Source: Vibrio gazogenes
GTDB taxonomy: Bacteria; Pseudomonadota; Gammaproteobacteria; Enterobacterales; Vibrionaceae
Assembly: GCF_002196515.1 (NCBI RefSeq)
Contig: NZ_CP018835.1
Span: 3,100,001 to 3,164,000 of the forward strand
Reading direction: 5' to 3'
Length of the DNA: 64,000 bases
Shown here: one piece after another, positions 18,085-26,771 of the stretch
Position numbering within the stretch: the first letter of the stretch is position 1
Layout: each line of letters starts with the position of its first letter
The notes under the pieces: generated by a model
What the model was told of the DNA's origin: nothing
Database searches by the model: none
The model's input: the letters and a program-made list of their open reading frames with translations, nothing else
Translations under genes and position numbers: made by a program

Positions 18085-18511
18085 GAGAGCGCTCCTCTAG
18101 TGATGATTCGGTATCTGCTAGTGCGGTCAGAATGGTGCAATGCTCCGCAGAATGAGAGCCGCCACAGCAGCGATTGTTGAGCACTGTTAGAGCATTATAC
18201 ATATGCTGTAGTTCATCGATTTTCTGTTGGATTTCTTGCTGTTTTGCCTGCGTAATCGCTTTAACTTCCTCACAGGTATGTTCGCCTCGGGCAATCTCCA
18301 GTGCCAACAATTCACCGATTTCTTTCAAACTTAACCCAACACGCTGGGCCCGTTGAATGAATTTAAGTCGATCAATACAGATAGGATCAAAACGTCGGTA
18401 TCCGTTGTCATCTCTGTTAGCCTGCAACAGACCTTGCTGTTCGTAATAGCGAATGGTTTCAGGAGAGACACCGACCTTTTTTGCCAGCTCACCCCGTTTG
18501 AGTGTTCTCAT
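18062..18511 (-). CDS. MerR-family metal-responsive regulator (ZntR/CadR-like)
   Basis: 149 residues from ATG 18511, which has GAAGAGAG 7 bases upstream; earlier ATGs at 18517 and 18577 fit the site less well. The N-terminal HTH reads RGELAKKVGVSPETIRYYEQ. A dimerisation helix follows, then a C-terminal metal-loop region with Cys at CEEVKAIT and a CCGGSHSAEHC motif near the end, typical of Zn/Cd/Pb sensors. The tail is His rich (HEHHSTH). It overlaps the permease gene downstream by 23 bases and is co-transcribed with it from the promoter at 18547-18577. Confidence 0.9.
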   Translation of the reverse strand: MRTLKRGELAKKVGVSPETIRYYEQQGLLQANRDDNGYRRFDPICIDRLKFIQRAQRVGLSLKEIGELLALEIARGEHTCEEVKAITQAKQQEIQQKIDELQHMYNALTVLNNRCCGGSHSAEHCTILTALADTESSLEERSHEHHSTH

Positions 18512-18546
18512 ATCCATGCTCTCTTCATTCGGATAACATAGAACGA

Positions 18547-18577
18547 GTTTAAACCCTGTAGCTGAGTACAGGGTCAA
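18547..18577 (-). promoter_or_regulatory. MerR-type promoter with long spacer and operator
   Basis: On the minus strand: -35 TTGACC (18577-18572), a 19-bp spacer, -10 TTAAAC (18552-18547). The spacer region is the palindrome ACCCTGTA-GCTGAG-TACAGGGT (18553-18574). A 19-20 bp spacer with the operator between the hexamers is the hallmark of MerR-family activated promoters. The ACCCTGTA/TACAGGGT arms resemble CadR/PbrR operators more than those of CueR. Confidence 0.8.
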
Positions 18578-18654
18578 GTATTTTTTAAAATTTTATCTGT
18601 TTGGTTGTGATGATGCGCTCTGACGTGCGATGTTATGACAAGAAATGGCGTGTA

Positions 18655-19359
18655 TCATTCCTGATCGATAATCCATTTACGGAACGCTTTTCGTTCTTGG
18701 GCGGTTGATTTTTGATACCAGTGTTTCAGCTGAGAGAGGTTGGGGGAGGTTGCTGATGTCAGCGGTTGTGAGGTAGTCATGACTTGAGTCGCTGGTACAT
18801 TTTTTTTGGCGGGCTTCGCAGATTGTGACGATGTGGCGACCGTATCCTGCATATCAGAGACTGCGCTGACATGAATGGCTGCGATTCCTGAGCCCGCATT
18901 GTAATTCTGGGCTTCTTGCACATAATCACGACCGACCTGAATACCATTTTTCTGTAAAGTATCTTCTGCAATAACCACATTATTGCCCTGTTCATCAACG
19001 AGTGCCCATTGCATATGGTCGATTTTTTGCCGGGCTTGGGTCAGGCTGCGATAAGACGGCAGTTTGAAATGTAGCTGAGTATCTGATGCTTTAAATTTGG
19101 CAATAATCACCTGACTATAAGCATGTTGAATATCTTTACCAATTTCAAACGCAGGGGAGTATTTGAATACGATTTGGTTGATCCCGTTGTCTAACTCTTC
19201 TTTATTTGAAGGGAACAAGCCACTTGCTTTCTCTGGCGGTTGCGCATTGATAGCAAATACATCAACGTTATCTGGAATCTGTAAAATGGTTTTGGCTGTG
19301 ACTGTACATGGAACGATACCCAGTGACAGCGTGAAGAGTAATGGCAATGCGATTTTCAT
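18655..19359 (-). CDS. DUF2057 (YccT-like) periplasmic protein
   Basis: 234 residues from ATG 19359 with AAGGAAT upstream. A signal peptide (MKIALPLLFTLSLGIVPCTV, then TAK) is followed by a DUF2057 core with ELDNGINQIVFKYS and a C-terminal LKHWYQKSTAQERKAFRKWI segment. E. coli YccT has the same plan and ends with a matching LKYWF...RNTFLQWA. YccT has been linked to control of curli assembly in enterobacteria; that role is not established for this homologue. A Pro/Ser/Thr-rich linker of about 40 residues separates core and tail. It is a single gene between a regulator operon and a porin. Confidence 0.88.
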   Translation of the reverse strand: MKIALPLLFTLSLGIVPCTVTAKTILQIPDNVDVFAINAQPPEKASGLFPSNKEELDNGINQIVFKYSPAFEIGKDIQHAYSQVIIAKFKASDTQLHFKLPSYRSLTQARQKIDHMQWALVDEQGNNVVIAEDTLQKNGIQVGRDYVQEAQNYNAGSGIAAIHVSAVSDMQDTVATSSQSAKPAKKNVPATQVMTTSQPLTSATSPNLSQLKHWYQKSTAQERKAFRKWIIDQE

Positions 19360-19451
19360 TTTTATTCCTTGAGTCAAACAGGTCATGAACGGACGATATC
19401 GATTGTAGGGATAAAGGCAGGTTTATACAAAAAGAAGATGTTAATCAATCA

Positions 19452-19481
19452 GGTCACAGCCGAAGGCAGACGACTGTGACC
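19452..19481 (-). terminator. Probable terminator of the porin gene
   Basis: GGTCACAG (19452-19459) pairs with CTGTGACC (19474-19481). On the minus strand it is followed by TGATTGATTAA, only moderately T rich. Confidence 0.5.
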
Positions 19482-19495
19482 ATGCGTATTATGAA

Positions 19496-20536
19496 TTACC
19501 AGTAGATACGGACACCGACGCCCCAATAGCTGTCATTGCCGATTTTATCAGAATCATTAAATCCGGTTTCAGCATAGACTTTGGTCCAACTCGCGTATTT
19601 ATACAGTAAACCAGAATACACGCCATTAAAGTCATTCCCTTCTTCCTGAAGGTCTTTAATGAATTCATAACCACCGTATAGTGATAGCTTTTCTGTGAAG
19701 CTATAAGACCCGGCCACTGCAACAGAATCTGAAGTGAGTTTGGTGTTTTTCACATTGTCGTCCACTTCTGCATGCCAGTAAGTGGTTCCCAAATTCCAGC
19801 CATCACCGACATAATTGACGGTCAGCATGCCATGTTTCAGCTCTTTACTTTTGACGGTGGTGATTTTTTCTTCAACCGTGTGGCTTACGCCACCAGAGGT
19901 GATAGTAATATCTTTGTTTTTTGTGGATGTGGTTTTATCTTCCTGATAACCGACACCACCGTATAGCTCGATATTACCGAATGTGGTTCCGGCAAAAATT
20001 TCCGCTGTGGTTGGGTCATCATTACCGTTTTTGTATGAATAAGCCGCTTTAAACCAGCCAGCTGAACCTTCGAGCGTATACTTGATCATCGCATCCTGAA
20101 GCCAGTTCATATCATAGTCGTCCATTTCAGGAAGCACGCTATAACCTAAACCAATCCAGTCGTTTTCAACCCCCCAGACATCATCAGTCAGAATACTCTG
20201 TTTACCAACGGTGACGGTGCCCCATTCCTTGGAAGCAAAACCGAGGTAATGTTTACGGCTGTCACCACTGTTGCTTTGACCGATGCCAAATTCAACGGTT
20301 GCCAGCACGTCAAGATCATCATTGATGGTGTAGATAGAATTGACACCGGCCCGAGATGAGCCTGAAGAGAGAGTGGTGTGTGTATCATCACTTTTCCCAC
20401 CCCAATCCACTTGTTTCAATTCTTCGCGGAGTTGGCCGTAAAAGTCTACCGATGCGGAGTCTGTTTTGAGAATTTCAGCAGCATTAACCACATTTGCAGC
20501 TGAAAGCACTGCGAGCGCTATGAGCGTTTTTTTCAT
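19496..20536 (-). CDS. Outer-membrane general porin
   Basis: 346 residues. The signal peptide MKKTLIALAVLSAANVVNAA is followed by EILKTDSASVDFYGQLREEL, a typical first strand of Gram-negative porins. Short repeated beta-strand segments run throughout and the chain ends VGVRIYW, with the aromatic C-terminus that directs barrel assembly. The family matches Vibrio OmpU/OmpL-type trimeric porins but I cannot assign the paralogue. It faces a 641-base upstream region with no gene, enough for complex regulation. Confidence 0.9.
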   Translation of the reverse strand: MKKTLIALAVLSAANVVNAAEILKTDSASVDFYGQLREELKQVDWGGKSDDTHTTLSSGSSRAGVNSIYTINDDLDVLATVEFGIGQSNSGDSRKHYLGFASKEWGTVTVGKQSILTDDVWGVENDWIGLGYSVLPEMDDYDMNWLQDAMIKYTLEGSAGWFKAAYSYKNGNDDPTTAEIFAGTTFGNIELYGGVGYQEDKTTSTKNKDITITSGGVSHTVEEKITTVKSKELKHGMLTVNYVGDGWNLGTTYWHAEVDDNVKNTKLTSDSVAVAGSYSFTEKLSLYGGYEFIKDLQEEGNDFNGVYSGLLYKYASWTKVYAETGFNDSDKIGNDSYWGVGVRIYW

Positions 20537-21177
20537 AATAGTCCATTACCTTTTTTATTTAAAAACTAGAAGCCCTTTCCTGGCTCCCTGTATTTCTGCT
20601 TATTATGTGTATCTACGATTAGTGATATCAGTCAATAATTGCGAGAATCAGATTGCAAGAGGTAAATATATGTGTCAAGTGGGATAGCTCTTGATTTCTT
20701 ATTTGTATTTATTTATTAAAAAACAATAGTTTATTATTAAATAAGGTAGGGTGGGTTGGTATTTTTACAGAGTAATGATGTTGTGATGACAAAATTATTT
20801 ATGTTGTATTTTCGAATCATACATTGATATAAATTTGTTAATTTAATGTATATGTAGTTTTTGATGCTATTTTTGTGGTTTAAAATTGGTTTTATAAACT
20901 TATGTGATTTTGTTTTATTGAAAATGTATGTTGAATTTTTATTTTTGTGATTTAGTTCAAATTAAGTGGTGTTTAAAATCTAAACAAAATGTAAAAAAAT
21001 CTCTCTGAAATACGATCAATATAAAATAAATCAGCGACTAAGCTAGGAAAAAATGTAAATCATAGCGTGATGTGGGGGATGCAGACTAGCGCTCAATATC
21101 GGCCCCTTGTGGTAAAGAGACCGATATTTATAGCTAATGTTTTATTGGTTTAGCATTTACCAAATCAATCCTTTATC
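20537..21177. other. Long A+T-rich intergenic region
   Basis: 641 bases between the porin start and the end of the rhamnogalacturonan lyase gene, both on the minus strand. It is extremely A+T rich at 20700-21010. AATATCGG (21095-21102) and CCGATATT (21121-21128) form a hairpin after the lyase gene but without a T run, so it is only a possible terminator. The 20466-20687 plus-strand frame runs through the porin signal-peptide region and is a shadow. No operator was recognised. Confidence 0.4.
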
Positions 21178-22851
21178 TTAATCAAGTAAGTCAATACTAT
21201 CGATACTATAACCGGCAGACAGATAGCCACTCAGACCTGAGCCGCTGATTGCTGTGACAGTTAACCGATTCCAGTTACTCCCGCTGGCCCAGGCACTAGC
21301 GGGAACATCAAATGTATAGGTAAGATTGTTCCCCCGATATGTTCCAACCGTTAGCGTTCGGGTCTTGGGTTGAGAGGGTGGTGGTGGGTTGGCAGATGTC
21401 CAATTATTCACCGAAATTTTAGGGCGTCCACCAGCGTAGGCGACAGTAATTCCAATCCGGACTCGGTGTGCTTTCGCACGTTGTGCATCGTTCAGGCGGA
21501 AGTAAATGATGTGGTCATTGTTGATATCCTTCCACATGTAAGCAGGAAAGGCATTGGCTGGGGTGTTACCGACGATGAAGTTTGATGGATTCCAATTTGC
21601 CATTCTCACATCCGAAGGATGCATAATGGTTAATTTATCGCCATTGAGAAATTCCCGAGGGCTGCCATCCCAGTCGCCAATGCGCCAGATGGCTCTGTCA
21701 TGGCTGGGGTCATTGGTGATTTGATAGGAATTGAGCACTGTCGTCTGACCGGGGCGAACGGTCACAGTTTGTGTATTGACGGCCAACTCATTTTTGTAGG
21801 TGGTCATTGTATAGGTGCCCGGTAACATGTTGTCTCGGCTGAAGTAACCACTGGCCGGATTTGCCGTTGCCCAATATTGTGCCCGGTTGTTAGCAAAACC
21901 AACGGTGTATTCGTAGTTGGTGTCTCGTCCGGAAATGCCAACGCCGGCAACCCGACCCCGGTTTGAGTCAGCGACATAGCCTCTTAATCCCATTTGTGAG
22001 AACCAAGAGAGGTTAATATCATTATCCGCTGGTGGCTGTTGACCATTATTCACAACCAACGTGTAGTGGTTTAGCACACCGGTACGAAATGGTTCTGTTT
22101 GAGCTTCAGCATAGTTAACAATATAAGTAATCTCTTGATCTGTGGCTGTGGCCTGATTCAGAAGGCTACGATAGAACGGGCCGCCAGAACCGCCTTCATG
22201 ATTGTCTCTCACTATCCAGACACCAACATTAGGCCCTCTTGCGCCAATGGCACTCCAGTCTTTCAGACGCATATTCGAGTAATGTTTAGAGCGAGTTTCT
22301 CCGTTGGAGAGTGCGAAAATATCACCGGATTCAACCGTGGATACGGTTTGAGAAATATCTGAGGGTTCTGGGCCGTAAGGGAGGCGATTGCGGTGGAGCC
22401 TTAAAATATATCGGACATGACCATGAATATTAGGTTCGGATGAGAAATAGGTTGCCATGTAGATATATGGATAACCATTTCTCGCCATATAATAATGGGT
22501 AAGATTACCAGCCTGAACCGTAATTTTTATATACTGGTTCTGATAATTTTGAGCATAAACCTGTACATTCGATGTATTGTTATATAGCCAGTCAAAACCC
22601 GAATTAATTTGGGAGCCTCTTCGCTGATTCTGATATTCCACACCGTTAATTTTTAATGAAGCAAGATCACCGGGTGACTGCGTGCTAACACCGCGATCGA
22701 CTCGGCGTATGCTGAATACCACACCAGCATTGGTATCAACGGTATAAAAATCCTGAGACGTGATTAGTCGGAAGGCTGCCTGTGCACTGAAGCTTGCAAT
22801 ACAGGAAGACAATACCCACATTATAATATATAGATATTTGATTTTTTTCAT
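21178..22851 (-). CDS. Rhamnogalacturonan lyase, polysaccharide lyase family 4
   Basis: 557 residues with a signal peptide (about residues 1-25, ending SFSAQAAF). The N-terminal catalytic beta-sandwich (to about residue 265) contains YMARNGYPYIYMATYFSSEP and RLKDWSAIG. It is followed by an FnIII-like module (about 290-375) and a C-terminal carbohydrate-binding jelly-roll with RIGDWDGSPREFLNGD and YFRLNDAQRAK. This three-module plan is that of PL4 enzymes such as Dickeya RhiE, which cleave the rhamnogalacturonan I backbone of pectin by beta-elimination. It is divergent from a pectate lyase. It is probably secreted. Confidence 0.93.
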   Translation of the reverse strand: MKKIKYLYIIMWVLSSCIASFSAQAAFRLITSQDFYTVDTNAGVVFSIRRVDRGVSTQSPGDLASLKINGVEYQNQRRGSQINSGFDWLYNNTSNVQVYAQNYQNQYIKITVQAGNLTHYYMARNGYPYIYMATYFSSEPNIHGHVRYILRLHRNRLPYGPEPSDISQTVSTVESGDIFALSNGETRSKHYSNMRLKDWSAIGARGPNVGVWIVRDNHEGGSGGPFYRSLLNQATATDQEITYIVNYAEAQTEPFRTGVLNHYTLVVNNGQQPPADNDINLSWFSQMGLRGYVADSNRGRVAGVGISGRDTNYEYTVGFANNRAQYWATANPASGYFSRDNMLPGTYTMTTYKNELAVNTQTVTVRPGQTTVLNSYQITNDPSHDRAIWRIGDWDGSPREFLNGDKLTIMHPSDVRMANWNPSNFIVGNTPANAFPAYMWKDINNDHIIYFRLNDAQRAKAHRVRIGITVAYAGGRPKISVNNWTSANPPPPSQPKTRTLTVGTYRGNNLTYTFDVPASAWASGSNWNRLTVTAISGSGLSGYLSAGYSIDSIDLLD

Positions 22852-23406
22852 ATTATTCCTTAGTGACGTTGTTGGGTGATCAATAAATAGGTTAAACCGA
22901 TTCTTGGTATTATTATTCTGGTTTTATTTTAGAGTAAATATATAGACAGTCATTTTCTGAAAGTCATATAAATTACCGATATATCAAATAAATAAGTTGA
23001 TACAATTCTTTATTGCCAGTCATTAAAAAAGATGTAGTTAGCAATAGAGATAATCCTAAGTTTAACAGAGAAAAAATAGGGTGGTGTGAACTCCTTCAAC
23101 AAAAGCAATTTCTACTAAATTATGTTTATTTTTTAACCTAGATCAAAAAAGAAACAATGTTTCATTTTAAAAGGAATATTGTTTTGATATACATTAGTTG
23201 CTTTAGATTGGCTGAAGCTTATCAAAAAATAAGATATTGATAGAGGCCTGATTGATAAAGCATGATATTAACCCAAAAAACAAGTTTCAGAAATAAAAGT
23301 AATTGAAAAATAATCAATTTATTTGCGATAAGGTCTGCTACTGCCATGAATATTCGGCAGGAAATAACCACTACTTTTAATGGCATAGATATAGATAAGG
23401 AAGAGC
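22852..23406. promoter_or_regulatory. Divergent pectinase control region
   Basis: 555 bases between the divergent PL4 and PL1 genes, very A+T rich. The palindrome GAAACAATGTTTC (23151-23163) within A-rich flanks matches the KdgR-box pattern. AACCTAGATCA at 23136-23146 could be one half of a CRP site. AAGGAAG at 23399-23404 is the ribosome-binding site of the pectate lyase. The 23319-23504 minus-strand frame is a shadow. Confidence 0.55.
23151..23163. promoter_or_regulatory. KdgR-box-like palindrome
   Basis: AAAAAAGAAACAATGTTTCA, continuing with TTTTAAAA, contains the inverted repeat GAAAC-AAT-GTTTC. In Dickeya and Pectobacterium the pectinolysis repressor KdgR binds boxes of the form GAAA-N6-TTTC with A/T-rich flanks. 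The position, about 245 bases upstream of the pectate lyase and about 300 upstream of the PL4 gene, fits control of either. No kdgR gene is in the window. Confidence 0.6.
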
Positions 23407-24924
23407 ATGATGATCGACAAACAATTCAAGCATACGATAGTCGCTTCGGTAATATCATCGCTGGCATGGGTCGCGTTACCTTCACTTGCGAATGGCTTCC
23501 ACACTGAAAATGGCGGAACAACAGGCGGAGAGGGAGGACAAGTCGTTCATGCTACAACCGGTACGCAAATTCATGCTGCGTTATGTAACCGAGCTTCTAG
23601 CGATACACCGATCATTATTCAGGTCGAAGGCACGATTAACCATGGTAATACTTCAAAGGTTTCCGGCCCGAGTTGTAACACCGCTGCGGATAAAATTGAG
23701 CTGAAAAATATCAGCAATGTCACCTTGATCGGGGTCGGTCAGGGAGCGCTATTTGATGAACTTGGGATTCATATTCGTTCTTCATCCAACATCATCATTC
23801 GCAATGTGCATGTCAGAAATGTGAAGAAATCTGGTTTTCCGACGTCGAATGGCGGTGATGCTATCGGGATGGAGAAAGATGTCTCAAACGTCTGGGTTGA
23901 TCATGTCACACTAGAAGCGAGTGGTGGTGAAAGTGATGGCTATGACGCGTTGGTTGATATGAAGAATGATACCAAGTACGTCACCGTCTCTTACAGTATT
24001 CTGAGAAATTCTGGCCGGGGCGGTCTGGTTGGTTCAAGTGACAGTGATGATAATAACGGGCCAGTCACTTTCCACCATAACTACTATGAGAACATTAATT
24101 CACGGACACCCCTGTTACGCCATGCGACAGCACATTCTTATAACAATTATTATGATGGCTTAATTTCTTCAGGGATGAACCCAAGAATTGGCGGGAAGAT
24201 CAAAGCAGAAAATAACTATGTGAAAGATTCTAAAGACCCGCTCGGTACTTTCTATACCAATGACATGGGATTCTGGGATGTGAGTGGCAATATTTGGAAT
24301 AATGTGCGTTGGTCTAATGATGGCAACAAAGTTCATCCGGCTGGGCCAAATCCGGTTTCGACCACTTCGATTCGTATTCCTTATCAATATCAGCCAGATC
24401 AGGCAAGCTGTGTTCCAGCGATTGTGATGGCAACCGCGGGTGCAAATAAAGGCCTGGCTGTTTCTGATGGTCATTGTCATGTGGCTCCGGGAGATGATCA
24501 TTCTGGAAATGGAAACGATAATGGTGGCGGTCAGGATAACGGCGGTGGTTCAACTTCAGGTTCAAACCTCGCCTTAAATGCAGGTGCTGACGGTAGTTCT
24601 AAAGGTAACGGAACCAGCTATGGTAACGTGACAGACGGAGATAGCAGTACCTACTGGTCACCAAGAGGCACAACCGGCACAATTAGCGTTAAACGTCTCA
24701 ACCAAACCATTAATGCAGTTCGAATCATTGAACTGTCTGGTACTCAGGGCACAGTCACGTCTTGGTCTTTAGTGAATCATGATGATGGTGCCACTCTGGC
24801 ATCGGGAAATTCTATTCCCAGTGTTATCTCATTCCCGAATACGAATCTGGATAAAATCAGTTTTGTGATTCACTCAGCCAGCGGCACGCCTGCGATTGCT
24901 GAGTTTGAAGTGTATAAAAATTAA
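23407..24924 (+). CDS. Pectate lyase (PL1) with C-terminal discoidin-like module
   Basis: 505 residues (an alternative ATG is the next codon, 23410). The signal peptide ends near residue 29 (SLAWVALPSLANG). The right-handed beta-helix PL1 domain spans about residues 35-360. It has NVWVDHVTLEASGGESDGYD (calcium-binding Asp region), VTVSYSILRNSGRGGLVG and the catalytic-site segment INSRTPLLRHATAHSYNNYY. A Gly/Asn/Asp-rich linker (about 358-385) leads to an F5/8C-like carbohydrate-binding module (NVTDGDSSTYWSPRG). PL1 enzymes cleave polygalacturonate by beta-elimination with calcium. It ends at a strong terminator. Confidence 0.93.
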   Translation: MMIDKQFKHTIVASVISSLAWVALPSLANGFHTENGGTTGGEGGQVVHATTGTQIHAALCNRASSDTPIIIQVEGTINHGNTSKVSGPSCNTAADKIELKNISNVTLIGVGQGALFDELGIHIRSSSNIIIRNVHVRNVKKSGFPTSNGGDAIGMEKDVSNVWVDHVTLEASGGESDGYDALVDMKNDTKYVTVSYSILRNSGRGGLVGSSDSDDNNGPVTFHHNYYENINSRTPLLRHATAHSYNNYYDGLISSGMNPRIGGKIKAENNYVKDSKDPLGTFYTNDMGFWDVSGNIWNNVRWSNDGNKVHPAGPNPVSTTSIRIPYQYQPDQASCVPAIVMATAGANKGLAVSDGHCHVAPGDDHSGNGNDNGGGQDNGGGSTSGSNLALNAGADGSSKGNGTSYGNVTDGDSSTYWSPRGTTGTISVKRLNQTINAVRIIELSGTQGTVTSWSLVNHDDGATLASGNSIPSVISFPNTNLDKISFVIHSASGTPAIAEFEVYKN

Positions 24925-24948
24925 TTGACCCGGCAGAACTGTTCTGTC

Positions 24949-24979
24949 AAAGGGGAAGCCGCTCACGGCTTCCCCTTTT
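24949..24979 (+). terminator. Terminator of the pectate lyase gene
   Basis: AAAGGGGAAGCCG (24949-24961) pairs perfectly with CGGCTTCCCCTTT (24966-24978) around a 4-base loop, with TTTTG at the end. It lies about 25 bases after the stop. Confidence 0.9.
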
Positions 24980-25139
24980 GTGTGATTGAACTGGTGTTAT
25001 CAAGCTGGTGTTACCAACGCATTTTATCAATCCGATTTCTCTGAACCACTCCCTCAAGGCGTGATGTCGCACTTTCGGTATTGCAGAGTGTGCGTGCATC
25101 GACATCAATGACTTGTTTTCATATGCAAATTAATGACAG

Positions 25140-25155
25140 TGTTGTAACTGTCACA
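25140..25155. promoter_or_regulatory. Possible CRP site upstream of glpT
   Basis: TGTTG-N6-TCACA (25140-25155): a perfect right half-site with a left half matching 3 of 5 bases of TGTGA. glpT is catabolite-controlled in E. coli, so the position is sensible, but the match is partial. Confidence 0.4.
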
Positions 25156-25195
25156 AAAATGTAATATTGAGCATATGAAAATACAACGAGCTCGA

Positions 25196-25212
25196 ACGAA
25201 CATTTTGTTCGT
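25196..25212. promoter_or_regulatory. Candidate GlpR operator upstream of glpT
   Basis: ACGAACATTTTGTTCGT is a perfect inverted repeat of ACGAACA with a 3-base centre. GlpR operators in E. coli have TGTTCG/CGAACA half-sites. It lies 68 bases before the glpT ATG. The same half-site words occur upstream of glpD. Confidence 0.7.
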
Positions 25213-25280
25213 GCTTTATTGTCCTGTTGTGATGAACGATTCATCAGGACATTGATATCATCACCATCGCTGAGGTCATC

Positions 25281-26639
25281 ATGTTTGGAATTTTCAAACC
25301 AAAGGCTCATATTGAGCCACTTCCCCGTGAGCAGATTGACGGGGTTTACACGCGATTACGCTGGCAACTTTTTATCGGCATTTTTGTGGGTTACGCTGGT
25401 TATTATCTGGTGCGGAAAAATTTTAGTCTGGCCATGCCATTTCTGATTGAGCAAGGATTCAGTCGCGGTGATTTGGGGGTTGCACTTGCTGCGGTTTCCA
25501 TTGCTTATGGCTTGTCTAAGTTTCTGATGGGGAGTGTTTCTGATCGCTCAAACCCGCGTTATTTCCTCAGTGCCGGCTTAGTGCTTTCTGCTTGTGTCAT
25601 GTTGTGTTTCGGTTTCATGCCGTGGGCGACCAGTAGTATTACCGCCATGTTCATTCTGTTGTTTTTGAATGGCTGGTTTCAGGGAATGGGGTGGCCAGCC
25701 TGTGGCAGAACCATGGTGCACTGGTGGTCACGCAAAGAGCGTGGTGAACTCGTTTCGGTATGGAATGTGGCGCATAATGTTGGTGGCGGACTGATTGGCC
25801 CGATCTTTCTGCTGGGATTATGGCTATTTAATGACGATTGGCATACGGCATTTTATGTCCCGGCATTTTTCGCAATATTGGTGGCAATTTTGATCTGGGT
25901 GACGCTCAGAGACACGCCTCAGTCATGTGGTTTACCTCCTATTGAAGCGTATAAAGATGATTATCCCGAGGATTATGATCAATCGTATGAGAAAGAAATG
26001 AGTGCGAAAGATATTTTCTTCAAATATGTCTTTAACAACAAGCTATTATGGTCAATCGCGGTGGCAAATGCTTTTGTCTATCTGATCCGTTACGGTGTAC
26101 TCGACTGGGCCCCGGTCTATCTGAAAGAAGCAAAAGATTTTACGGTTGATAAATCATCGTGGGCCTATTTTTTGTATGAGTGGGCCGGGATACCGGGTAC
26201 CTTATTGTGCGGCTGGATTTCCGATAAAGTTTTTCACGGGCGTCGCGCTCCTGCCGGTATTTTGTTTATGGTATTGGTGTTGCTCGCGGTACTGGTGTAT
26301 TGGTTGAATCCTGCGGGTTATCCGAGTATCGATATGCTGGCGTTGATTGCCATTGGCTTTCTTATTTATGGCCCCGTGATGTTGATTGGGCTTTATGCCT
26401 TGGAACTGGCTCCCAAGAAAGCCGCCGGAACCGCTGCCGGACTGACCGGACTGTTCGGTTATCTGGGGGGGGCTGTCGCTGCAAATGCCGTGTTAGGTTA
26501 TACCGTTGACCACTTTGGCTGGAATGGTGGATTTATCATTCTGGTTGGTGCATGTATCGCTGCGATTATCTGCCTGATTTACGCTTTTATTGGTGAAAGA
26601 AAAGTGCACCGGGACAAGCAGGAACAGGTATTGGTTTAG
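25281..26639 (+). CDS. glpT: Glycerol-3-phosphate transporter GlpT
   Basis: 452 residues, matching E. coli GlpT in length and along the whole chain. Twelve membrane helices; [19 protein letters not shown] carries the first of the paired Arg residues and [16 protein letters not shown] the second; these bind the phosphate. [20 protein letters not shown] is the organophosphate:phosphate antiporter signature. It exchanges external glycerol-3-phosphate for internal phosphate. It is separated from glpR-glpD by the inserted minus-strand Nep1-like gene. A GlpR-like operator and a possible CRP site lie upstream and a terminator downstream. Confidence 0.96.
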   Translation: MFGIFKPKAHIEPLPREQIDGVYTRLRWQLFIGIFVGYAGYYLVRKNFSLAMPFLIEQGFSRGDLGVALAAVSIAYGLSKFLMGSVSDRSNPRYFLSAGLVLSACVMLCFGFMPWATSSITAMFILLFLNGWFQGMGWPACGRTMVHWWSRKERGELVSVWNVAHNVGGGLIGPIFLLGLWLFNDDWHTAFYVPAFFAILVAILIWVTLRDTPQSCGLPPIEAYKDDYPEDYDQSYEKEMSAKDIFFKYVFNNKLLWSIAVANAFVYLIRYGVLDWAPVYLKEAKDFTVDKSSWAYFLYEWAGIPGTLLCGWISDKVFHGRRAPAGILFMVLVLLAVLVYWLNPAGYPSIDMLALIAIGFLIYGPVMLIGLYALELAPKKAAGTAAGLTGLFGYLGGAVAANAVLGYTVDHFGWNGGFIILVGACIAAIICLIYAFIGERKVHRDKQEQVLV

Positions 26640-26670
26640 TCTGCCGACAAGGTTGAGTTGAACTATCGGA

Positions 26671-26704
26671 ATGCAACCCGGTGTGCTTGTTTACCGGGTT
26701 GCAT
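26671..26704 (+). terminator. Probable terminator of glpT
   Basis: ATGCAACCCGGT (26671-26682) pairs perfectly with ACCGGGTTGCAT (26693-26704), followed by CTGTTCTTTC. It sits between the convergent glpT and Nep1-like genes and may serve both. Confidence 0.7.
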
Positions 26705-26771
26705 CTGTTCTTTCAACTCCCATTTATTGAGCGAGAATTAATTTTATGCAAATTGATTTAACATAAATTGA

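Noticed and set aside
20466..20687. 73-codon plus-strand frame over the porin start
   Set aside because: Antisense shadow of the porin signal-peptide region without a ribosome-binding site.
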